Below are positions 32,898-44,569 of a DNA stretch of 64,000 bases, in pieces. The number at the start of each line of letters is the position of its first letter. Positions within the stretch are counted from its first letter, which is position 1. A program made the translations under genes and the position numbers. Source of the stretch: Eleusine coracana subsp. coracana (Eukaryota > Streptophyta > Magnoliopsida > Poales > Poaceae); assembly GCA_032690845.1 (NCBI GenBank), contig CM064428.1, positions 21,178,001-21,242,000 of the forward strand. The letters run 5' to 3'. The notes beneath the pieces are model-generated. The model saw only the letters and a list, made by a program, of their open reading frames with translations, had not been told where the DNA came from and searched no databases.

Positions 32898-35800
32898 TGG
32901 CACATATCGCCTCTCCAGCAGCTGCTACTCACGCCGTGCAGTCCCCAGCAAGCTCTGCACACCACTAAGCCCTGCTACTCCTTTCTTCTCCGGCGAGCCA
33001 TCCCCAAATTCGACGCGGCCCTGTTTTCGACGGCCGGGATCACCATGGCCGCTGCCGTCGACTGAGGTGAGCACGGCTCGATTCCTCGCACCAGAGCAAG
33101 CACAGGACCATCTCGGAGCTCGCTGCTCACTCCTGACCCGTGCGGTGTAGTGTGCTCGCCGGATTCGGAAGCGGTCGAGTCGCCGGCGTCATCGCACGGA
33201 GGGGGCTCATGGCGACACCACAACTCCGGCCAACCCAACGTCGAGACCACCCCCACCAAACTTCACGGCCTCAAGGTGATACCTCTGGACCCTTCGCTTT
33301 GCCTTATCTTGCTCCGTGTGAGGTGCTCGCCGCCGGCCTTGGTGGCGCCGGACCACCGCTCGTCGTCGCGCGAGGCTCCGGAGACCCCTGCGCTTGCCAC
33401 CACCACCCACCGAACCCTAGCGAGCCCCTCGTCGTGTATAGCCGCACGAAGCCCCGATTCCCACTGCCGATCGCCGCCGGCAGGCCAGCCGTGCTGCAGC
33501 GCCGCCGCGCGCGCGGGGCTCTGTTTGAAATTGTGCCAATGGCAATCTTGTAAATAACTCAAAGTTTAAAAGAATTCCAGGAAAATGGTTAAAATTGTAA
33601 AATCCATATCTGGAGTTTTAGAGCTACAAAAATAGCAAAATAAATTTTTCTAGAATCCATACGTTGTCCTCTTTGCCCTGGTTAGCATGGAGTTTAGGAT
33701 TTGGAGATAAATTTGGAAGAATTTAATTCAAAACAAACAACTGTTGTAAAGCAATTAAATTCATAATTAATTCTATGAAAATGATTAAATCACAAAAATT
33801 GGCATGCACACTCCTCATGGCATATGTGACCCATTGAAAAGTGGCCATACTGAATTTATGCATATTTTCATGATTATATGCATTTCTTGCATTTTAGGTA
33901 TATGAATTTATATGACTTAATAGCATAGAAATTTACTCGGAGAAATTCCATACATGCTTATTATGCTTTTATATGTTACTGGAAAAATCCATGTAATTAA
34001 TTTCCACTTAGAACTATTTTAGCTAGTTCAACCTTGCTAATCTCAATATTATCCTTAACAATTGCATAATTATCACTTTGGCTTATATGTTTAAGAACAT
34101 CCTCTCTGAACTTTTGCCCTAGCAATGCATTTCTTTTGCTTAACTTCATCATGTAGTGCAGTAGAGTACTCAATGGTACCAGGCTCATATTTAAAAGTCT
34201 ATAAATGCTATAGTTATAGTGATAACTACAATATTTCTTCTAATTAGAAGTTTGTCCCCTTTACTTAATGGATTGTTCCAGCATACATTGTATTACACAA
34301 CATTTCATGCATGAGAATCATTTCACTAACTCTATTTGTTGAGGAAGTGCCATGAATCATCATACAAAAATCTTACTTTGCATTGCATCGCATCATGTAG
34401 GAAACGAGACCAGAAACAAGACCGGGACAAGCAACCCCGAGGAACTCGGAGTTGAACTGAACATCGTTGGAGCTACTAACTTCGAACAGCCCCAAGGCAA
34501 GCCCCGGTGCACCCCTATGCTTTTACTGTTTTGCTTGTTCTACACACGTATGAGTGTCATGACTTGTGCATTTACGTATAGGAATTGATCGAAACCATAG
34601 ATGCATTATTTGATTCCTAATTCCTATGGTCTAGTTCAGATTAGGTACAAGCCTTTCGGTAGCCAAATGCTATGCTTAATAATGTGTCAACGGTAGAGGT
34701 ATCGAGTGGTACGGAGACCGCTCGGTATGGGTTCTTATACTGATATCCTTCACATTATGATAATTATGCAAATGAAGGCCGTACGGGAATTGCATGTGTA
34801 GATAGCGGCGGCAGGGTTTTTCCTTGACTGCCATAGCCCGTACGTGTCGCGTATGGATTGTTGTGACTCCGCGAGCAAGTATTGAACAGTACCAAGTGCA
34901 TACCTTCGTATGGGAGTTGGTAAACTTAGTAGCATGAGCGTCGTAATGTTGACCGCTCACTTCCCACTTTGTGCAAAGTGTCGGTCACGGTGGTTGCACG
35001 GGTTCGTGGAATGTTGGACGATGTATGGTTTAAGCCTTGGACCCGATGATGAACAGCGGTCGCAAGGGGGACATACATCCGGAGTGGGAACCCGGTTCAG
35101 CCTTATGATAATCTTGTGAAAGGTGGCCATACGTGTTATTAATTTATGCGTATGTCGTGCATTTGGGTTTCTCCTGCAGGATGTACATCGGTATATATCG
35201 CCGTCCCTCACGGATATGAGCACCACTTGTCTCGAGCAGATTGCAGCGTAGTAAGAACTAACGATAAAAATATACTAGTTGTCTTGATCACTCAATTGCT
35301 GTATTGAAATTTTGCGTGAATAGGTCATAGCTAATTAAATTTATGTTCATGTCACAACCCTATTAATATGGCTAAAAGTGGAATTAGAAACTAGCCCAGT
35401 GCTGCTTTGGCAAATAAAATTCCAGCAAGCCCGGTCAGCCCCCCTGCATATTAGGAGTCGGCTTTAGAAAGCCATTTTTGACAGGTATGTCTTGCGGAGT
35501 ATCTTAGATACTCAGGGTTTGTCTTTGAATTTTATTGCAGGCATGTCTTCCTCTAACTTCTATTTGAGCCGTGAGCATGATGGGTGGGTCGAGGAACCAA
35601 GTAGCGAATGGACCTTTGAGTGGGTTCCTTGCTCACCGAATCACGGACCCAAGGAGTGAACCATGACTAGGGCTGTTATGGTTTACTTAGGCTTCTCTAC
35701 CATCGTGTTTAATTATCACTTCCGCTACGTGATGTACTAAACTATGCACTCCGAACATATGTATTGTAAATTCCAGTTGGACCTTGTGCGTATGTAACAA

Positions 35801-35990
35801 TCTGATTTCCGAACTTGGTTTGTAAGATTAATCATCACTAGGCTTGTAATAATGCACATTACTCTTACGTAACCTTGCAAATGATGGTATGTTCGTGTGT
35901 ATGTACTGTGTATGTCGGCTTCGTCCGACATCGCCCAAAAGTGATCCTGGATTGGTCATTTCCCCTCGGTTCGAGGTGCGGGATGTCACA
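32898..35990 (+). repeat. 3' LTR of G1, truncated at its 5' end
   Basis: Starts at ctggcacatatcgcctctcc, which aligns with 24118 in the 5' LTR, so about 700 bp of LTR and the end of pol with the purine tract are missing. The end GGATGTCACA is intact and followed by CTACT. It keeps a 234-bp segment (about 34880-35113) absent from the 5' LTR. Confidence 0.85.
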
Positions 35991-35995
35991 CTACT

Positions 35996-36040
35996 AAAGG
36001 CGGTTAAGCCCTATGATGAGCACTTGACTCTGATACCACT
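35996..36040 (-). other. SL-3 leader with tRNA-iMet primer-binding site
   Basis: On the minus strand, tggtatcagagtc (36038-36026) follows the LTR end by two bases; the primer site differs by one base from the consensus. The leader continues as agggcttaaccgccttt and was contiguous with the gag region at 12498 before G1 and SL-2 inserted. Confidence 0.8.
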
Positions 36041-39000
36041 TGAAGGGATCGAGTGACTGAGAGGGGGGGGGGTGAATCAGGAACTTAAACTATGTACCTA
36101 TTATGCCAAATACTAAAACCGACCACTCACAACAACTCCTACACAATTCTAGCAGTGATCACACTAACAAGATAATCCTATGAAAGGAGAGACAACCTAA
36201 GCATACTAGTGGATCACACATGAGGCACACAACTCCTATGGAAGCTAGTAATCAAAGAACACGCGAAAGCACACAACAAGCTAGCAAAGGTGCCTACTCA
36301 TGCAAAGCTACTAGATCATCAAGTACAAGATAAGCACACAAGCATGAGTAGCACAGTATGTAAGTGCAGAAAGTAAAGCATCATAGTAAGGAGTAGAGTA
36401 AGAGATGGCTCATGATTTTTTCCCGAGGTCTCAGAAGGATGGTGCCTTCCCCTACTCCTCATTGGACCACTCCCGTCGGAGTTCTAGTCCCTCCTGCCAC
36501 CAATGTGGAGTTCTCACCCATGAGCCCGCAATCACTCTCGGAGTGAAGACACGGTGCACGTCACCGCTGCTACCAAGGCACAAGCTCGCCTTCCTCAAGA
36601 ACTTGCCGAACTCCCTGAGCCGACACGGGCACTCACTATTGATGCCCCTTTCACCGGCAGGCTCAAACCATGTACGAACGTGTGATGAACTTCACAACCG
36701 ATCACGATGGGATCGATCACCAACACCTAACCGGTCTAGGTTTCACCATAGACCAAGACTAACAACCTAGATCACACCCTCAAGTACACCCTAGCCTCAG
36801 ATGTGCACAAAGCTCTTGTTACTCTCACTAGCACTCTCAAGATATGCAATATCTCCTCCTAGTGCTCCTCTCTTTTCCACTTGGCTCTCACAAAATGCTC
36901 CAAGCAATTCCACTGGCCAAGAGAGGTCTCCAAGACCCCAGCAGCAAAGTTATATAGGCTTCCAACCTCCAACTTGTCATTGCTCCACGAAATCAGCTTT
37001 CTGGGCATATTGACTGAACTGTCTGGTCACTGCCTGACCGGACCGTTGTTGGTCGTTACTACGCACCCACTTATATACCGCAAGAGGATGGTGTACATTG
37101 TAGCACTTTTTCCCTTAGAGTATTCCAAGATATAATCGAATCCACAGGGATTTGCAAGAGAACCGTGTTTAGAGCTTACTATTTTGTCTAACAAATCAAT
37201 CCTAGCATGAAGTACATATTGCACATACGTGAGCATGAAAAGAGGTGAAAATTGAAGTTGCAAACCTGAGCCAAAGTGCGCCTGATGCTTAGTTGGCCAA
37301 GGCTTGTGGGAGTAGGAGCATACACATCGACCTAGGAGTATCACCTGGAGTTAGCCTATATGCATCTAGCGGTCGGAGAAAGGTTGTGCCAATCGGTGCA
37401 ACTGGTGTGCCGATCGGCACTGAAGCAGTAGTCGTTATCATCTTAATCCTAGCTTACTTGGCACTTTAAACAATCGGTAAACATCGAAGATGAGCAAGAC
37501 CACCCTGCTTTCCGAGCGGCTCCTGATTTATCGCTGTCGAGAGGAAACCCTTAATTGCACGAGTATCTTAACCCTACTTGACTATCTAAAAGTGTTGCGC
37601 AAGCTTAGCTCTGTCACAACTAAACCACACCCTAGCATCATCAAGCAATCATAATTCATACAAGATCCGAATACTAGCCTAATCACCACGATTAAGATAG
37701 TATCTAAATACTTAGCCTAGAACTAAGCAATTGAATAAGCACATGTAAGATTAATCAATCCAGACAAACACAAATTGCAGCCAAGGATAGAATTAAGATA
37801 GATAACATAAAGATCGATAACTTATACCAATATTCATCATCGTCAAGGGCACGCCGATCGGCTCAACTGGTGCGCCGATCGACGCCGCCTTGATGCATCG
37901 TTGACGACTCCTAAGGTATATGGCTCTACTTCTCCTAGCTCTGTTGTAGTGCACCACGCAGGGTCTCTACCCGACTAGACTACATCTCTTCAATTTGGTG
38001 GCTCTTCAACTCCGGTGGCCTCCTGGCGATGTGCAGCGGCTCCTATAGCCTAACTCTCCCCCTTGTTTGTAGCTTGTTCCAGTCTTAGACGTCATATGGG
38101 TGTTTATATAGCCTCTGGTCACGTCCTCCCTTGCTTGGCCTCCATGTTTAGCTTATAGAGATTGAATCCAAGTCGGTTTTGTACCTTCCATAAACAACGC
38201 TGACTTACTTAAATCATAACCAACACTTCCAGAGTCCAAATGAAGCAATCCTGGACTCTATCTCGTAGCCCTTGAAATGATATACAACTTTAGTATCATT
38301 TGGATCCTCAGATTTGGACGTTTAGATACCCAAAATTGCGATGCCAAAATATCTGTCCTGATTCAGATTCCTCTACGCAGCCTGCCTTGCGGGGCCCATA
38401 TCTCTCAGCTCCAGAGTCCAATAAATGCAAATCATATATGTTTCAGAAATCCCTCGACGAGATCTTTAACTTTAGTATTCTGATATTTCCTATTTGACCA
38501 AGTCTTGGGCTCCTAAATCACGTGACAATATAGTGCTGTTTCTGGAATTCGCGAATTTAACTTTCCTTTCGGATAAACCTTCTAGAAATCCTTAGGCATT
38601 GAGCCTCGACCTTGGGCTTGCACATTGGACCTCATGGACGTCTAGGTGTGTCTTGTAAGCTTCATGGGCTAGTGGAAAGCCCTCCTTGCATGGCGAGTCA
38701 GGCTTCATATCTGTACTTCTCATATAAGAGCCATTTTGTCATCTTTTTACCTTTTTCTGCAATAAAGCACTAAAACCACACTACATGTGGAAATCGTCAA
38801 TATTAGAGGTAACACACATGATTATGACTAGAATATGGTACGATATTGGTGGTTATTGGCATATAAAACAGGTACGTAGGAACCACCAACAACCGTCCGG
38901 CCACTGCTGATCCAGCTCCAACGCCTCTGTCCACTGCTGATCTTCATACTAACCGGACCGTCCGGTCCGTTTCTCTCTCCACTCCAGAAAAATTCCAGAG

Positions 39001-39628
39001 CTTGCTTCCTCTCTGCCATGTGCTTACTTGTACAGATTGAACCATCCGGTCTCTACAGCTTCAACACAGGCAGATTCCTCGTTGAGTCTTCTCCCCGGAT
39101 TTCCTGTTCTCCTAGTGACTGTACAGTACGGTCTCCACTGACCCCTCTGTCCAGCTACTCTGTCCAGAAGCTGAAACTCCTCATCCTTGCTTGACTTTCT
39201 TTCCCAGCTTCTCCGAACAGCTCCTTGGCTTCTCCACTGTTACATAGTGCCTGTGATTTCAATGAGGATCCATGCACATCACTAACTAGCATGACCTAAA
39301 AGACATGACCTAGACCCCCTTGATAGTCCAGTTTTCCCTATAGACTCAAAGCCCTAACAACTAGACAAGTGTTCCTAACACTTGCTCCAAAGCTTATCCT
39401 TAGCCTTGATCCATCTTCATAAACCCTTGGACTCTATCAAGCTCATCAAGCCTCCATGCTTGTGGTCATTGTCATCCATCGCCAAGGCCGCCGTCAACAA
39501 TCATCATAGAGCAGAAAAGGTTTCCTACACGAACAACACTCGTGTAGACATTAGTCGCATTGCATACTTGTCGTTCATCAGTAAAACATTCATGCCTTAG
39601 GGTGACCTTAATGGTCATGATCCTAACA
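36041..39628 (-). repeat. 5' LTR of SL-3 (about 1738 bp without insert)
   Basis: Reverse complement of the SL-1/SL-2 LTR family, from tgaagggatcg at the inner end to ggtcatgatcctaaca at the outer end. It includes the G run at 36062-36070 and the gaccggac-type motifs at about 37010-37046 and 38892-39135. Interrupted by sL-A. Ends are TG and CA but the six-base terminal repeats have diverged (TGAAGG/CTAACA). Confidence 0.82.
37047..38891 (-). mobile_element. sL-A: solo LTR of the ATH-1 family inside the SL-3 LTR
   Basis: 1845 bp with ends TGTTGG and CCAACA and a perfect 5-bp duplication ACCGT (37042-37046 and 38892-38896). In reverse it matches the ATH-1 LTR at both ends (ttgcggtatataagtgggtgc; ttttatatg) and has the same gccgatcggc motifs (37385-37420, 37850-37890). 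No internal region is present. Confidence 0.9.
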
Positions 39629-40400
39629 CTTTGCAAAACACAAACATTTCAGCAAGCTTCAATCTCTTCACTCCTCCATTTCTCCAGTGATTCAAGCCCA
39701 TTTGAGAGAGTGATTCTTCCATTCAAGCTAGAGAGCATCAAGCCAACCTTGAGCACATCACTTGCAACCAAGTCTCATTCTTCACTTGTTACTCTAGGGG
39801 ATTGAATCCCCTAGACCGGCTAGGCGTTGCCCGGTGAGATCCCAAGCATTATGGTGAGCCTTGGGAAGTTTGTGAAGGACGTGATTCGCCTCCGCAAGGA
39901 AAGAATCAAAAGAAAGAAAGCTAAGCTCGATCTTAGTCATCGGTTGGTGAGGATTAGGATTAAGAGAGACCCGACTCTTAGTGAGCACCTCAACGGAGAC
40001 GTAGGAACCTCTTTGTGAGGGATCCGTACTCGGGTAAACAAATCTCATGTCTCTCTTGTCCTTGTTTATGTTCTCGTTCTTGTTCTTGTTGTTCTAGCTT
40101 CCTTTGTTATTATTGCTCAATCTACTTGTACACTGTCTTGTAAGCTAACCCCTATAGGGATTTGATACATCAAGCATCTAGCTTCATTTCTACTCAAGTG
40201 GATTTGTGAGTAAACCTTTAAATTCCGTATTTCGACTAGAGATTCACTGCTTACCACGGAAGTTCTATCATTGACGTTCTGTCAACGAAGGAAGTTCTAT
40301 CCCAGATAGAAATTCCTTATTGAATTTAATTTGTTTGTTAAGTGAATTTTAGGGTTAAAATTATAAGTTGCCTATTCACCTCCCCTCTAGTCAACTTTCA
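39629..40400 (+). mobile_element. Right part of another LTR (copia-like), split by SL-3
   Basis: The tail gcctattcacctcccctctagtcaactttca resembles the 3' end of many grass copia LTRs. No primer site follows at 40401, so it is a 3' or solo LTR. Its left part must lie beyond the other end of SL-3, outside the readable region. Open frames inside are short and lack coding character. Confidence 0.5.
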
Positions 40401-40917
40401 ATGTTCTCATTAGGATGATCCCTCATGGGTTTGTTATAGACAATTACCATGAAAACACCTAAGTCCGCTGCTCTTCTAAATTTCTTTCATAGCTATTAGA
40501 TCTTTCTTAGCAGTTGCAAAACTGCTCATAGATTGAAAGATTATTTGTTGGCAGTTGCAAATTGATCATGTACATTATTTCAATTCTTTTTTTAGAATTT
40601 CTTTCATAGCTATTAGATCCTTTTTAGCAGTTGCAAAAATGCTCAAAAATTGAAAGATTATTCCATGAAGTCTCCATTGGCCATTTGATCTTTCTCTGCT
40701 TTTCTTACCAGGTGACTCTATAGCCTATGCCACACAACCACTAAAGTAAATGTAGACTCTTAGCAGTTAGCAAGACCATCATCTATCCTAATATGATACT
40801 CCATGCTATAGTAGACTCTATAGATCTCCACATCTCATCTCATGTTCTCATTAGGGTGATCTCCTATGAGTCGTCATAGACTCCTAACATGGGAATGCTA
40901 ATCTCGCTGCTCTCCTG
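40401..40917. repeat. Duplicated, gene-free segment
   Basis: atgttctcattaggatgatcccYatgRgt at 40401 recurs at about 40844, and aatttctttcatagctattagatc at about 40479 recurs at about 40599, each followed by a tagcagttgcaaaaNtgctca phrase. No gene is seen. Confidence 0.6.
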
Positions 40918-41692
40918 TGTTGAAATTTGACATATTTAAGTGGTTAATTTAAGAGAAATTCCAAAGCAATTTAATGGCATTAAATTGAGTTTTTCTCCAT
41001 CAAGGTTGAACTGTTATGTACTAATCAAAAGGATTAATACATGGTTAATGCCATAATTGGAGTTAATAGGCCAGCCATGTATTAACTACTAATTAAAGAG
41101 TGCAATTAGTGAGAAAACGGCTACTTGAGGGCAGCCGTGCCTATATAAGGCCATGGAGACATCCATGTTTAGTGACTAGTGATTCATTCCTTTCTACACT
41201 CCATATTCCATTGAGAAAACTATGTTGTGGAGTTGAGATGCTCCAATCTCACCGACTCTTTTCCTTAGCGTGCACCAAGGAAGAGAGTGAGTAGAATCTC
41301 TGAGCCTTTGCTGCCATGAAGCCCACACGAGGGGCGGCAATAAGGTTTCTGGGTAAGGCATTTGCGCGATCGCTTGAAGGTGTTCAACTACGATCCGCCC
41401 TGCATCTTCAACAAGTGTTCAAGAATGATCTGCGCTGCCTCATCGACGAGTGTTCGACTACGATAGAGGGCTGCTGCATAGATGATCTACGATGTCTACA
41501 TCGACGGTCTGCTTTGTGTACTTTTTGTGCTAAATTAAGCGCCAACAAACTCTATGTGAGCCAATGTCTCCTCTGCTTATAATTGTGTTGCTCTGCTTGC
41601 TGCATGTGTTAGTTAGCATCTCGCATTTTAATGTCCATGAAATTTGCCTAAAACTAAAATCTGGAAATAGAATAACACACATATTTCTAACA
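40918..41692 (+). repeat. 5' LTR of COP-1 (775 bp)
   Basis: Contains a probable promoter: cctatataagg at about 41131-41141. Aligns with the 3' LTR throughout. No canonical tRNA-iMet primer site follows; the next bases are atccagaaacc. Confidence 0.88.
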
Positions 41693-41735
41693 ATCCAGAA
41701 ACCTTTATTTTTGTGTTTATTCTATTATTCTAGCA

Positions 41736-42714
41736 ATGGCTGGTGCTTTGGATGCAATGAAACCTGAGAGGTTTGGGGGTGGTGAAAACTTCCGTTGTTG
41801 GCAGACTAAAGTCAGATTCTGGCTTATGTCAATGGGACTGTGGTGCATGATCCACACAGTAATGCCATTCATGGTCGATCACACCACTGTGTTTCCTACA
41901 GCGTGCGACTCGGCACTTGGCTGCAACTTGACCCTTTTAGCGGATAATTTATATGATGTTTATATGAATTATACTGATCCCACTAAGTTGTGGGATGCAC
42001 TTGAGCGCAAATATGACGTCTCTGAATCCGATTGCCTTCTGTGCATGTGTGAGCAATTCTTTGACTTCAGCATTGACATTGCAAAGTCGATAGTATCTCA
42101 AGCCCACAAGTTACAGCTTTTGGCCCGAGAGATTGCAAGTTTGGGTTGTCCTATGCTTGATTGAGTTATGGTAGCGGGCATTGTTGCCAAACTCCCTGCC
42201 ACATGGAGAGATTTTGCCACGACCTTGAAACACAATAGGGAAGGTATCTCTACCAAGAATATGATTATATCCCTCGATGTGGAAGAAAAGGCAAGGGCTT
42301 AAGACGCTCCAAGCACTTCTGCCGCTGTAGAGAATGGTGCTATTGCAAATATTGTAGTTGAGAATAAAAACTACTACAACAAAAACAAGGGTAAAATGCA
42401 GGTCGGTGGTAAGCGTAATAAAACCACTAACTTTAAGAAGAACAATGCAAAAAAGGACAATAGAGCATGTTATGTGTGTGGCAAACCAGGACATCTTGCA
42501 AAAGATTGTCGCCACCATAAAGACAATTTACATGGAAAACAGAAGAAGGTTGTCAATGTGACCATTGGCAAAAACAACGGTGTTGAGACCGATCCCTCTA
42601 GGTCTGGTAATCTACCATTTGCTTTTCCAGCCATTCAATCATTAGATTGGTGGGTTGATACGGGTGCCAATGTTCATGTGTGTTCTAATTTGTCTATGTT
42701 CTCTTCTTACCAAG
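41736..42714 (+). pseudogene. COP-1 gag and start of protease
   Basis: ATG 41736 reads MAGALDAMKPERFGGGENF, the start of a copia gag. One frame continues through stops at 42162 (TGA) and about 42301 (TAA): KLPATWRDFATTLKHNREG, then a Lys/Asn-rich linker and the zinc knuckle CYVCGKPGHLAKDC (about 42469-42510). The protease active site LDWWVDTGANVHVC lies at about 42645-42685. The frame is cut at SMFSSYQ by the solo LTR sL-B2. The remaining protease coding resumes at 43483. Confidence 0.85.
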
Positions 42715-43477
42715 TGATGAGGACATCACCATGCTGGATACGCGCATATCATGGCCTTCCCCAAGTTACAAGTCATCACCAATTCGGTCGTCGCGTTCGT
42801 CTCGGATTCAGCCGACACCCCTTCACGGTTTTGATGATATCTCCCACATCCGACGTCCAAACAAGGTGTTCTTTGATGCGTTGGAAGGAGGACGACGACG
42901 CCGTCGTTTTGGTTCTGGTCCTAGCTCCAGAAGGATCGCGAGTCATAATATGTGACCATGACAAGGTGCTGTGCCACCTATTTTGGGCCAACTTGGCCAT
43001 GTATCGTGTCGGTCCTTAAGCCCATGTTGTGGGCGCCCCCCCTGGTCGCCCCGAACCCTAGGACGTCTTTGTTTCCTATATAAACTCAGTAGCCGCCGTC
43101 TTTTAGTTTGGGGTTTTGTTTAGTTCAGTTTTCCAGAGAGAAACTTGATCGAATTATTGTAACTGTGGCGACAAGTCCTTTTACAGTAATCCAGGGCCCC
43201 TGTTCTTGTTCTACACCACTGTGACGATTAGTCCTTTTGTGTTCAGAGCTTGAACCTTTTCTTATGATTCGCTTCATCCATATTTGCAATTTCAGATTGC
43301 GTGTTTATCCTCTCTTGCTTGTGTTCTCGATTTCGCTTGCAGGAACAATCAAGTTGTGCTTGGTGTAACGGTTGCGGGGTTGGATCTTGTCTGATTCAAG
43401 CCGGGTCGTCGACGCCGAGTTCCCCAAATTCGAGTTTATCCCCTTACCTCTCAGAAGATCGGGCCATATTTACATCA
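42715..43477 (+). mobile_element. sL-B2: solo LTR in the COP-1 protease region
   Basis: 763 bp, ends TGATGAGG and TTTACATCA, duplication CCAAG (42710-42714, 43478-43482). Nearly identical to sL-B1 except for about 43 bp (near 42835-42880) missing from sL-B1 between two TTTGATG repeats. Confidence 0.9.
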
Positions 43478-43482
43478 CCAAG

Positions 43483-44564
43483 GGACGCGGTCCTCTTCCA
43501 TCTTGATGGGAAACGGATCAGCTGCTTCTGTTCTTGGTGTTGGTATGGTCGAACTGAAGCTCACTTTAGGGAAGACTATCCTTTTGAAGAACGTGCAACA
43601 TGCTCCCACAATAAATAGGAATCTGATTAGTGTTTCCTTGTTGTGTCAGAATGGTTATAAAGTTAGTGTGTGAGTCAAATAAAGTTGTAATGACCAAGTT
43701 TGGAAACTTTGTTGGTAAAAGGCTATTTAAGCAAAGTCTTGTTCTGCTTGAATACTTCTAATCATTCTTATAATATGAATGTTGCATCCATGATAAATAA
43801 AAATATTTGTGAGGCTAATGTGTGGCACTCATGTTTTTGTCATATTGGGTTCGACACCATTGCTAGAATGTCCAGATTAGAACTTATTCCTAAGTTTAAT
43901 ATTGTCAAAGGATCCAAGTGCCAATCTTGTGTGCAAGCAAAACAACCTCAAAAACCATTTAAGAGTTTAGAGGAAAAGAGAATTTTGGCACCAATAGATC
44001 TCATTCATTCTGATTTGTATGAAATGAATGGATTATTGACAAGAGGAGGCAAGAGATATTTCATGACCTTGATTGATGATGCTACTCATTTTTTCTATAT
44101 TTACTTGCTAAAAACTAAAGATGAAGCCTTACAATACTTTAAAATTTATAAGGCCGAGGTTGAGAACCAACTTGAGAGGAAAATCAAACGATTACGCGAT
44201 GATCATGGAGAAGAGTATACCTCAAATGATTTTCTCAATTCTATTCTGAACATGGTATTATCCATGAAGTGACACCACCATATTCACCTCAAGCGAATGA
44301 GGTGGCTAAGAGGAAATCCCGAACTCTAACAGATTTGATGAATGCCATGTTAGAGAGCACCGGTATGCCATATGAATGGTGGGGGAAGCTATCTTGACAG
44401 CTAATTTTGTCCTAAACAGGGTAGTGACCAAAAACAGAGAAGTCACTCCCTATGAGGGATGGAATGGGAGAAAACCCAACGTCAACTTCTTGAGGACTTG
44501 GGGCTATTTGGCAAAGGTAAATTTACCTGAACCAAACAAAGAAAGCTTGGACCCAAATCAATAG
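43483..44564 (+). pseudogene. COP-1 end of protease, integrase
   Basis: Protease tail: ILMGNGSAASVLGVGM and NVQHAPTINRNL, then stops near 43672. The 43700-44272 frame carries the GAG-pre-integrase zinc domain (WHSCFCHIGFDTIARM, CQSCVQAKQ) and the integrase core (DLIHSDLYEMNG, MTLIDDATHFFYIYLL, RDDHGEEYTSNDF). After a frameshift near 44260, 44300-44564 gives the final core helix region (AKRKSRTLTDLMNAML, EAILTANFVLNRV) and WGYLAKVN. The element could not make a working integrase. Confidence 0.83.
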
Positions 44565-44569
44565 ATTGT

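Larger units (their letters stand above)
23424..35990 (+). mobile_element. G1: decayed Ty3/gypsy chromovirus-type element (RIRE3/Tekay-like)
   Basis: The element starts TATAACACC and ends GGATGTCACA, with CTACT on each side (23419-23423, 35991-35995). The interior has a pre-gag coiled-coil ORF, gag starting MVNTRSG, retropepsin, RT, RNase H and integrase in the gypsy order. LTRs would be over 3 kb, as in long-LTR RIRE3-type elements of grasses. The inner end of the 5' LTR with the primer site, and the inner start of the 3' LTR with the purine tract, are missing. Confidence 0.85.

Noticed and set aside
39827..40018. A small basic protein (63 codons, Lys/Arg-rich)
   Set aside because: It lies inside an LTR fragment and has no family resemblance.
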